Below, piece by piece: positions 1-5,381 of a DNA stretch of 6,391 nucleotides. Location: assembly GCA_023409835.1 (NCBI GenBank), contig JAEYQV010000019.1, positions 1 to 6,391 on the forward strand, read 5' to 3'. The translations under genes were made by a program, and so were the position numbers. Position 1 is the first letter of the stretch; each line of letters begins with the position of its first letter. The DNA is from Bacillota bacterium (GTDB lineage: Bacteria > Bacillota > Clostridia > Lachnospirales > Lachnospiraceae). The notes below the pieces were generated by a model that saw only the letters and a program-made list of their open reading frames with translations, was not told the DNA's origin and did no database searches.

Positions 1-17
1 TTTTTTTCTAATCGCCC

Positions 18-23
18 TATAAT
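18..23 (+). promoter_or_regulatory. Possible -10 box for the GH8 gene
   Basis: A perfect TATAAT hexamer lies about 70 bases before the GH8 start codon. Its -35 partner would fall at or beyond the left edge of the window, where only a T-run is visible, so the promoter cannot be confirmed. The T-run at bases 1-7 may be the tail of an upstream terminator, also not verifiable here. Confidence 0.3.
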
Positions 24-79
24 TTACTTAAAATCCCATTCTCTGATCAGTTTAAAGGGAATTCGTTCTATTCATTTAT

Positions 80-84
80 GGAGG
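80..84 (+). promoter_or_regulatory. Ribosome binding site that sets the GH8 start
   Basis: GGAGG sits 8 bases before the ATG at 93, an ideal spacing. An in-frame ATG at 78 would overlap this site and has no site of its own, so 93 is the better start. It also gives a signal peptide beginning directly with the positively charged MKLKKLRR segment. Confidence 0.8.
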
Positions 85-92
85 TAATTGGT

Positions 93-2108
93 ATGAAGCT
101 GAAGAAACTCAGAAGACCGGATATTTATTTATTCCTATTTATTTTGATTTTGCCTATGTTCGTTCCTAAATATGCTGCTGCAGCGGATAATCCGTCAGCC
201 TCCTATCCATATGGATTAGGTTCATTGGCTGATGACCGAAGCGTGGCTAAGAAGATGCTGATCTCTGAGTGGGAGGATTGGAAAGACAGCTTTCTCTCGA
301 AGAGCGGAAGTAAAAGGGTTCTGCCTGATGGCGAATACACCTGGTCGGAAGGCATGGGTTACGGACTGCTGCTGTCGGTGTATTTCAATGAGCAAACTCT
401 GTTTGATGAGCTTTTCGCGTATGTCAAGAGATGCATGGATGCCAATGGGTTAATGATCTGGCTCACAAAAAACGGACAAGTCGAAGGAGAAGGCTCTTCC
501 ACCGATGCAGATCAAAATATAGCACTGGCATTGATTTTTGCCCATAAAATATGGGGTTCCGACGGATCAGTTGATTATGAGGAAGAAGCCGCACAAATGC
601 TTAATAATATATATCAATATGATATTTCAATGGGACAAGTTAAGCCCGGTGATCTTTTCGGTGATCGTTCGACAGATCCAAGGAACCCCTCCTATTTGGC
701 CCCTGCAGCATATGAAATATTTAGTGATTTTGACCTGAGCCAAAGATGGAGTCCCGTCAAGTCAAATGCCTACATATTTATCGCGAAGGCGCAAAACCCC
801 ACAACGGGCTTAGTCCCGGACTGGTGTGATTCGAACGGCTCCGGTCTGGCATTCAACGGATCCTCTCCCGATGAATTTAGTTATGATTCCGCAAAAGTAT
901 TTTTTAACATGGCGGTTGCCTATAGCTGGTACGGCCATGCGGATGCGAAGACAATTTGTAGTAAGGCGACGACATTTTTCAAAAGAATTGGAGCTACGAA
1001 AATAGTAGACGGCTATAAGCTGAATGGTACACCTGTCGGCAGCTACCATAATGATTTGTTTGTTTCCTCTGCCGCTGCCGGATTCATGACCGGCACGGAT
1101 CGGCAAATGGCAACCGGCTTTTATAAGGAATGTATTGCTACAAAGAACAGCCTTTGCTTAGGTAGAACCTTAAGGTTGTTAACCCTTATGTATATGTCAG
1201 GAAACCTTCAGAATCTGTACAAAGGAGGTACCCAGATTGTTGATACCGACTCCGAAGCTGAGGAGGAGGCAACAGCGGAAGATGAAGCTACTGGCGAAAC
1301 TGATACCGGAGACGAAGCCACGGATGACACTGCCTCTGAAGATGAAGCTACGGATGACGCGGAGCAGGAGATTGAGCCTGAATTAGAAGAGGAGGATATG
1401 CAGATCACCCTGAAAGCCAGCGGCGAGTCAGGTGCGGTGAAACTGGAATGGAACAATATCGAAGGAATAACGGGTTATTATATATATAAAGCAACAAGCT
1501 CTGGAGCTCAGGACGATACGCCTGAGACCGATTTTTGTATTAGCGGGACCACCTATAAGGACACAAAGGTCAAGCCCGGAACCAAATACTATTACATCGT
1601 CAGGCCTGTCCTGGAGGATCAAACCCTGGGAGAGTCCTCTAACGAGGCGTTCGCAGCACCCCGTGGTGGAACTCAGGCTTCACAGACCGGGAAGCCTCAA
1701 GGAAAAAGCGGAACCATCGAGCTTACTATCGGTAATTCTATGATGAAGGCAAACGGAAAAAATAAGGCAATTGACACCGTCAAGGGAATCTCTCCTGTCA
1801 TTTCGGCCGGAAGGACTTTTGTTCCTGTTAATGCCATTATCGGAGAGATGGGCGGCAAGGTAACCTGGAACAGTAAGGAACAAAAGGTCACGATCAAAGT
1901 TTCTGATAATACGGTTGAGCTTTGGATCGGTAAAACCACGATCAGCGTGAACGGTATCAAAAAGACAATCGATGCTGCGCCGTACTTGGGCAAGAAGGGC
2001 ACACAAATGCTGCCGCTTCGTTATGTCATGGAAAGCCTGGGTTGCGATCTGATCTGGGAAAACGGAACGAAACCAACGGTAACCATCGTATATGACTTCA
2101 CCTTTTAG
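93..2108 (+). CDS. Secreted GH8 glycoside hydrolase (probable endo-beta-1,4-glucanase) with FN3 and copper-amine-oxidase-N-like domains
   Basis: Predicted extracellular enzyme of 671 residues that cleaves beta-1,4-linked glucan or a related polysaccharide by the inverting GH8 mechanism. Residues 1-31 are a signal peptide (KLKKLRR, hydrophobic core, AAAA before DN). The GH8 domain covers about 32-376 and resembles C. thermocellum CelA: YPYG near the start, SEGMGYG with the presumed acid Glu86, the family signature STDADQNIALALIFAHKIW with Asp138, LVPDWC, and a YD with Asp265 where the general base is expected. The residues after Asp265 (SAKVFFNMAVAYSW) lack the Arg/Trp/Arg pattern I recall from CelA. 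Next come an acidic repeat linker (about 384-436), a fibronectin III domain (about 437-523: VKLEWN, YYIYKA, GTKYYYIVRP) and a copper amine oxidase N-like domain (about 541-669: GRTFVPV, MLPLRYVMESLG), often seen in secreted clostridial proteins. It appears monocistronic, with a strong ribosome site and its own terminator. Chitosanase, lichenase or xylan activity cannot be excluded. Confidence 0.9.
   Translation: MKLKKLRRPDIYLFLFILILPMFVPKYAAAADNPSASYPYGLGSLADDRSVAKKMLISEWEDWKDSFLSKSGSKRVLPDGEYTWSEGMGYGLLLSVYFNEQTLFDELFAYVKRCMDANGLMIWLTKNGQVEGEGSSTDADQNIALALIFAHKIWGSDGSVDYEEEAAQMLNNIYQYDISMGQVKPGDLFGDRSTDPRNPSYLAPAAYEIFSDFDLSQRWSPVKSNAYIFIAKAQNPTTGLVPDWCDSNGSGLAFNGSSPDEFSYDSAKVFFNMAVAYSWYGHADAKTICSKATTFFKRIGATKIVDGYKLNGTPVGSYHNDLFVSSAAAGFMTGTDRQMATGFYKECIATKNSLCLGRTLRLLTLMYMSGNLQNLYKGGTQIVDTDSEAEEEATAEDEATGETDTGDEATDDTASEDEATDDAEQEIEPELEEEDMQITLKASGESGAVKLEWNNIEGITGYYIYKATSSGAQDDTPETDFCISGTTYKDTKVKPGTKYYYIVRPVLEDQTLGESSNEAFAAPRGGTQASQTGKPQGKSGTIELTIGNSMMKANGKNKAIDTVKGISPVISAGRTFVPVNAIIGEMGGKVTWNSKEQKVTIKVSDNTVELWIGKTTISVNGIKKTIDAAPYLGKKGTQMLPLRYVMESLGCDLIWENGTKPTVTIVYDFTF
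1278..1367 (+). repeat. Three 30-bp degenerate tandem repeats coding an acidic linker
   Basis: Three consecutive 10-codon units read EDEATGETDT, GDEATDDTAS and EDEATDDAEQ. The DNA is repeated as well: the 14-mer GAAGATGAAGCTAC occurs at 1278 and again at 1338. The preceding ten residues (DSEAEEEATA) may be a decayed fourth unit. The repeats lie inside the GH8 gene between the catalytic and FN3 domains and form a flexible, strongly negative spacer. Such arrays often vary in copy number between strains. Confidence 0.8.
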
Positions 2109-2153
2109 CTATATATGATAGTTGTATTATATAAAATATATTTGTGATCTAAT

Positions 2154-2195
2154 AAAAGCAAAACAAGCAAGTATTACTTGATCGTTTTGCTTTTT
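2154..2195. terminator. Intrinsic terminator between the convergent GH8 and MATE genes
   Basis: An 11-bp perfect stem AAAAGCAAAAC / GTTTTGCTTTT (2154-2164 with 2184-2194) encloses a second small stem, CAAGT/ACTTG. On the + strand it ends in a T5 run after GC. On the - strand the equivalent tail is CTTTTATT. It lies 45 bases after the GH8 stop and 10 bases after the MATE stop, so it likely ends both transcripts. Confidence 0.85.
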
Positions 2196-2204
2196 AATTT
2201 GTTC

Positions 2205-3521
2205 CTACTTAAGTATTTTCCTATTCCTTCTTAACCCTGTCATGAGAATTGTTATTATAGTTACAGCACCCTCCGTCAGGACAAAGGCCAGCCATATACC
2301 TTCCATTTTAAAGATAGCACTTAATAAAAGGGCCATCGGAACAATAAGAATACAGCCTCGTGTAACAGATACCATAAAGGCCTCCTTGCCTCGTTCCGTA
2401 GCACTGAAATACATCGCCATAATGATATTGATGCCGGCAAAGAAGAAGCCCAGAAAATATATTCTAAGCCCGGTTTTCGCAATTGACGCTATCTCCGGGC
2501 TCTGTTCGCTGTTGAAAATCCCAACGATACCTTCGGCCTTATAAAACACAGCGATATAGATCAGGGCGGCTATCCCGAGGGAGGTAATTAATGCATACCT
2601 CATAACCTTTTTTAACACGCTGCTGTTCCCCATACCATAGCCCCTGCTGACGATCGGCTGAATTCCCTGACCAATCCCAGTAAATACAGAAACCCCTACC
2701 AGTGCTATATTTGCGACAATTCCATAGGACGCGACTCCCAGGTTACCTTTGATTTTTAGGATTACAAGATTAAAGGTAATCAGGATCACAGCGGAGGAAA
2801 CCTCCGTAATGAAAGCAGCCAAACCCAGGCTTGAAATATCACAGATGGAAGCCCAGCTTATTCTATTTCTAACAAACCGAAAGTTATTTTTTCTTCTGAT
2901 AAAATGCATCGACATCACACCGATACTAATGATTGGTGCAAGTCCGGTTGCAAAAGCGGCTCCGAACATCCCCATGCCCAGGGGGAACATGAAGATATAA
3001 TCCAGAATAATATTCGAAAAGCTTCCGGTCAGCATAGCAATCATTGATAGCCTGGGATTATGATCATTACGCACAAAGGCGAGCAGAAGGTTATTCAGGA
3101 TAAAAAACGGAGCAAAGCATAGTATTGTCGTCAGATAGGTTTTCGTCAAAGGCAATGTAGTCGCATCGGCTCCCAACAGCCTCGCTAAGGATTCCGAGCC
3201 AAATATACCGATGATTGCAAAACTTACTCCGAGGAAGCATCCCAGCTTCACGCTGGTAGTATATACGATGTCAGCCTTCTTATCATCCTGTTGGGATTTT
3301 AATATACTATATCTGGTTGCACCGCCAATCCCGATCATTAAGCCAATTCCATGTATCACACTATAAATAGCAATCGAAAAGTTAAGCGCTGCCACACCCG
3401 TTGCTCCCAAGGCCTTTGATATAAAATAGGTGTCTGCCAGAATGTAGCAGGATAGTCCTAACATGCCAAGAATATTTAGGCTCACATATTTCACAAAGCT
3501 TTTCAAAATATTTTTCTCCAT
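2205..3521 (-). CDS. MATE-family efflux transporter
   Basis: Integral membrane protein of 438 residues, close to the usual 440-460 of the multidrug and toxic compound extrusion family, which exports cationic drugs or metabolites in exchange for Na+ or H+. About twelve hydrophobic segments are visible along the whole length. The start region (LGMLGLSCYILADTYFISKA, then LGATGVAALNFS) and the repeated half (GVASYGIVANIALVGVSVFTGIGQGIQPIVSRGYG) are typical of Firmicutes MATE proteins, where the DTYFI and GIGQGIQPI motifs recur. The C-terminus is short and basic (LRRNRKILK). AAGGAG at 3531-3536 lies 9 bases from the ATG and supports the start. It has its own promoter and a leader that ends in a terminator hairpin just before the ribosome site, so expression is probably controlled by attenuation. 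The substrate cannot be told from sequence. Confidence 0.93.
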   Translation of the reverse strand: MEKNILKSFVKYVSLNILGMLGLSCYILADTYFISKALGATGVAALNFSIAIYSVIHGIGLMIGIGGATRYSILKSQQDDKKADIVYTTSVKLGCFLGVSFAIIGIFGSESLARLLGADATTLPLTKTYLTTILCFAPFFILNNLLLAFVRNDHNPRLSMIAMLTGSFSNIILDYIFMFPLGMGMFGAAFATGLAPIISIGVMSMHFIRRKNNFRFVRNRISWASICDISSLGLAAFITEVSSAVILITFNLVILKIKGNLGVASYGIVANIALVGVSVFTGIGQGIQPIVSRGYGMGNSSVLKKVMRYALITSLGIAALIYIAVFYKAEGIVGIFNSEQSPEIASIAKTGLRIYFLGFFFAGINIIMAMYFSATERGKEAFMVSVTRGCILIVPMALLLSAIFKMEGIWLAFVLTEGAVTIITILMTGLRRNRKILK

Positions 3522-3541
3522 TGTATGCTTCTCCTTAAAAC

Positions 3542-3594
3542 AAAAAAAATATTCTAAAACATTCCTTCCAGGACCTAATGGAATGCTTAGAATA
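3542..3594 (-). terminator. Leader terminator (attenuator) upstream of the MATE gene
   Basis: Read on the minus strand, TATTCTAA-G-CATTCC (3594-3580) pairs with GGAATG-TT-TTAGAATA (3565-3550): 8 bp and 6 bp around a small internal loop, with a 14-nt apical loop. It is followed at once by eight T residues (3549-3542), the form of a Rho-independent terminator. The MATE ribosome site begins six bases later, so this hairpin lies inside the 5' leader of that gene rather than after a gene. Transcription would stop before the coding region unless an alternative fold, a ligand, a protein or a ribosome prevents the hairpin. Confidence 0.75.
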
Positions 3595-3604
3595 CCTTAT
3601 GATA

Positions 3605-3622
3605 CTTTACCCGGTGGCAAAG
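3605..3622 (-). other. Upstream hairpin in the MATE leader
   Basis: CTTTGCC pairs with GGTAAAG (7 bp including one G-T) around the tetraloop ACCG. It sits between the promoter and the leader terminator and could be part of a sensing or antiterminator fold. I do not recognise it as a known riboswitch class. Confidence 0.45.
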
Positions 3623-3650
3623 CTCAGGTTTATCAATATTAACAGTCTCA

Positions 3651-3679
3651 ATCATATAGTAGTTTATATCTAAAGTCAA
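3651..3679 (-). promoter_or_regulatory. Sigma-A-type promoter for the MATE gene
   Basis: On the minus strand TTGACT (3679-3674) and TATGAT (3656-3651) are separated by exactly 17 bases, close to the consensus. Transcription would begin near 3645, giving a leader of about 120 nt before the ATG at 3521 that contains both hairpins described nearby. Confidence 0.7.
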
Positions 3680-3715
3680 TACTGTAATTCGGGAGGGCTG
3701 CGGCATACCTACAAT

Positions 3716-3738
3716 AATTCATAAAAATAAAATGAATT
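3716..3738. promoter_or_regulatory. Inverted repeat between divergent promoters, possible operator
   Basis: AATTCAT (3716-3722) and ATGAATT (3732-3738) form a perfect 7-bp inverted repeat with a 9-base A-rich spacer. The right arm touches the candidate -35 of the nucleotidyltransferase gene. It could be a repressor site, but in DNA this AT-rich a repeat of this length can arise by chance. Confidence 0.3.
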
Positions 3739-3764
3739 GGTAGTAATCTAACAAAAAATATTAT
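3737..3764 (+). promoter_or_regulatory. Candidate promoter for the nucleotidyltransferase gene
   Basis: TTGGTA (3737-3742) and TATTAT (3759-3764) are spaced by 16 bases. A TATGAT at 3764-3769 is an alternative -10 without a good -35. The 5' untranslated region would be about 80 nt. Confidence 0.4.
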
Positions 3765-3852
3765 ATGATAATAGTAACAAACAACGCTTGGCATCTGGAA
3801 GACTATGAATTATTATCCTATTTAATCACTAATTAGGAAGGAGAATTATGAT

Positions 3853-4563
3853 ATGAGCTTCGAGGTACAGAAATGGCTGGAGGTACTAACCGGCAAGATT
3901 AAATCAGAATATGGCAGCAGGGTACTCTTTATCGGGCTGCAAGGCAGTTATTTCCGAGGTGAGGCAACCGAGGACAGTGACATTGATATTATTGTTGTAT
4001 TGGATGCGCTATCCGGCGATGATCTGAAGGCATACCGGAATATCATCAAAGCCATGGACCACAGCGAGAAGGCCTGCGGCTTTATCTGCGGGAAGGAAGA
4101 GCTTGATGCCTGGCCGAAGCAGGATATATTCCATCTGATTTATGACAGCGAAGCCCTGTACGGGAGCTGGGACGATATTATAAGCAGACCCTCGGAGGAG
4201 GATATCAGGGATAGTATACGGTTCGAGGCCTCCAATATCTATCATGAGGTATGTCATCGATATATTTATTGTGAGGATCTGAAGCTCGGGGTCGAGAAGC
4301 TGAAGGGTGCCTATAAAAGATCCTTCTTCCTGATGCAGGAGATTGTTTTCTTAAATCATCACATATACGTAAAGACGAAGCAGGAAATGCTCTCGTACTT
4401 CGATAAGGAAACCCGGGATATCCTGTATACCTCCATCATGTGGGACCACCTAAAGGAAGACCGGGAATTAAGACCCGAATGCTATTTTAACTGGATCACA
4501 GAATGGAGCAGTAGGGTTCTGAAGCATTTCGCAAATTATTACCATTGGAGTCTGGCAAAGTAA
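3853..4563 (+). CDS. Minimal nucleotidyltransferase-fold protein (Pol-beta superfamily)
   Basis: A 236-residue, probably cytoplasmic protein. The N-terminal third carries the Pol-beta-type nucleotidyltransferase signature GSYFRGEATEDSDIDIIVVL (residues 31-50), with GS at 31-32 and the two metal-binding aspartates at 43 and 45. This is the motif of aminoglycoside nucleotidyltransferases and MNT proteins, which move an NMP from an NTP onto a drug or protein. The next segment (CGFICGKEELDAWP, then FHLIYDSEALYGSW) and the helical C-terminal half with NIYHEVCHRY match a family I recall as widespread and uncharacterised in Firmicutes. A third carboxylate is not obvious after the second core strand. 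AAGGAGA at 3838-3844 is 8 bases before the ATG and fixes the start. An ATG at 3848 is out of frame and stops after two codons. There is no adjacent partner gene, so a toxin-antitoxin role is not indicated. The target is unknown. Confidence 0.8.
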   Translation: MSFEVQKWLEVLTGKIKSEYGSRVLFIGLQGSYFRGEATEDSDIDIIVVLDALSGDDLKAYRNIIKAMDHSEKACGFICGKEELDAWPKQDIFHLIYDSEALYGSWDDIISRPSEEDIRDSIRFEASNIYHEVCHRYIYCEDLKLGVEKLKGAYKRSFFLMQEIVFLNHHIYVKTKQEMLSYFDKETRDILYTSIMWDHLKEDRELRPECYFNWITEWSSRVLKHFANYYHWSLAK

Positions 4564-4594
4564 TTGTCTGTCATCATATAAGCTGTAGGGTTAA

Positions 4595-4675
4595 CAGGGG
4601 CTGTCATAGGTGAAGTCCTCCAAAGGTCAGTTTATGCTTGTCCTGCCTTGGAGGTCCGCTCAAGGACAGCCCCTG
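4595..4675. repeat. Long 81-nt hairpin between convergent genes (terminator or small repeat element)
   Basis: An 11-bp perfect outer stem CAGGGGCTGTC / GACAGCCCCTG (4595-4605 with 4665-4675) encloses an inner stem CCTCCAAAGG / CCTTGGAGG (4617-4626 with 4646-4654, one bulged A). The + strand tail is only CTTTATTT, a weak T tract. Its place after the nucleotidyltransferase stop and downstream of the convergent GNAT gene fits a bidirectional terminator. The GC-rich terminal inverted repeat also fits a dispersed hairpin element. I see no flanking target duplication. Confidence 0.6.
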
Positions 4676-4711
4676 CTTTATTTATGACGACGGATATGAT
4701 TTACGTTTCCT

Positions 4712-4748
4712 CCGGTTGTCGGCCGGCTGCCACAGGCAGACAATCCGG
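4712..4748 (-). other. GC-rich hairpin directly after the GNAT stop codon
   Basis: CCGG-A-TTGTC pairs with GACAACCGG (4748-4739 with 4720-4712 on the minus strand), and an inner CTGCC/GGCAG stem is also possible. It starts one base after the GNAT stop. No T run follows, so it is more likely a 3'-end stabilising or pausing structure than a complete intrinsic terminator. Confidence 0.45.
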
Positions 4749-4749
4749 T

Positions 4750-5247
4750 TTATCCCATAACCTTCTCAAACTGATAGCTGCCTTCCATGGGATCCTTCGG
4801 ATTATCAATATGTACCACATGGAAACCGCATTTGTTCACATAGAAATTATGATTTCTCCTGGAGAAGGACGGCGTCTCTGTGCGCCATTTCTTCGTAGCC
4901 GGATATTCCTTCTCAATAAATTCCCATATTCTCTTGCCCATTCCTTTATTCTGGACATTCACATCGATAAAGAGACAGCCAAGGAAATTGATATTGGTTT
5001 CCCTGTTGATCCATACGATGACTCCTCCGACTAGTCTGCCCTCATAACTAACCTTATAGGCCTCCGACCCCGGATCCAGTCCGTACCTTCGTAAGAATTC
5101 TCCGGTATCATAGCCCGTCGGTCCACCCTTCGGCTGATTCAGGTGAATTCTTGAATCCTCATCAAATGATCTTGTCATAATCTGTGTTAATTCCTCGATA
5201 TCCTCTTCCTTAAGCTCACTAAATTCCAAGCCCTGATATTGTTTCAT
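4750..5247 (-). CDS. GNAT-family N-acetyltransferase
   Basis: A 165-residue cytoplasmic protein of the GCN5-related acetyltransferase fold, which transfers an acetyl group from acetyl-CoA to an amine on a small molecule or protein. Strand and motif order fits: the N-terminal helix ELKEEDIEELTQIMTRSF, the substrate-region strands YKVSYEGRLVGGVIVWI, then motif A, LFIDVNVQNKGMGKRIWEFI, with the acetyl-CoA pyrophosphate loop QNKGMGK at 99-105, and the motif B segment NHNFYVNKCGFHVV. The family is broad and no substrate can be named. GAGGGAG at 5258-5264 lies 10 bases before the ATG. The gene follows the 5354-6391 gene on the same strand with a 106-base gap and probably shares its transcript. Its ATG overlaps the stop of an unannotated open frame as ATGA, so translational coupling is possible. 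Confidence 0.88.
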   Translation of the reverse strand: MKQYQGLEFSELKEEDIEELTQIMTRSFDEDSRIHLNQPKGGPTGYDTGEFLRRYGLDPGSEAYKVSYEGRLVGGVIVWINRETNINFLGCLFIDVNVQNKGMGKRIWEFIEKEYPATKKWRTETPSFSRRNHNFYVNKCGFHVVHIDNPKDPMEGSYQFEKVMG

Positions 5248-5381
5248 AGATACGTTACTCCCTCTTTCCGATCATATTCTTCGATGATACCCTCCGTCAG
5301 GCCATCATTCCTTCCGGTAAGCTTCTTACAGCCATACCAGATTTTAAGCTCTCTTATAGCCTCTCTGCTATTTCTCTGCAC
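5244..5381 (-). CDS. Possible small bridging open frame of 45 codons before the GNAT gene
   Basis: A frame different from either neighbour stays open from a GTG at 5381 to a TGA at 5246-5244, which overlaps the GNAT start as ATGA. It overlaps the last 9 codons of the upstream gene and then covers the whole intergenic gap. Its product includes LKIWYGCKKLTGRNDGLTEG and ends IIEEYDRKEGVTYL, a balanced composition that looks like real protein. I do not recognise it. The GTG has only a weak Shine-Dalgarno sequence and there is no ATG, so it may instead be the remnant of a lost gene, or a tail of the upstream protein reached by a -1 frameshift. Confidence that it is translated is low. Confidence 0.3.
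   Translation of the reverse strand: MQRNSREAIRELKIWYGCKKLTGRNDGLTEGIIEEYDRKEGVTYL

Noticed and set aside
43..50. The palindrome CTGATCAG upstream of the GH8 gene.
   Set aside because: An isolated 8-base palindrome without a second copy or known operator match is not enough to call a site.
1208..1456. An antisense open frame rich in Ser, Ala and Val opposite the GH8 linker.
   Set aside because: It is the reverse complement of the acidic Glu/Asp/Ala/Thr repeat codons, a known artefact of such linkers. It has no ribosome site and no recognisable domain.
1680..2006. Two antisense frames of about 100 codons opposite the GH8 C-terminal domain.
   Set aside because: They are shadows of the copper-amine-oxidase-N-like coding sequence, with no ribosome site and no domain-like pattern.
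3587..3655. A 22-codon leader-peptide frame (starting MIETVNIDKP) ending with TAA inside the 5' arm of the MATE leader terminator.
   Set aside because: The stop position would suit ribosome-mediated attenuation, but the ATG lies inside the -10 box of the promoter and has no ribosome site, and 22 open codons are expected fairly often by chance. It would be worth reviving only if transcription starts further upstream.
3848..3856. A two-codon mini-frame ATG ATA TGA overlapping the nucleotidyltransferase start.
   Set aside because: It could in principle affect initiation, but the ribosome site spacing favours the ATG at 3853 and such overlaps are common in AT-rich leaders.
4648..5034. A 128-codon plus-strand open frame opposite the GNAT gene.
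   Set aside because: The minus-strand frame has a clear GNAT motif and a ribosome site. The plus-strand frame starts inside a hairpin and looks like no known protein.
5290..5301. The 12-mer CCCTCCGTCAGG, present here and also near 2269-2280 inside the MATE gene.
   Set aside because: Both copies encode Leu-Thr-Glu-Gly on the minus strand in different contexts, with no similarity around them. Chance is the simplest explanation.
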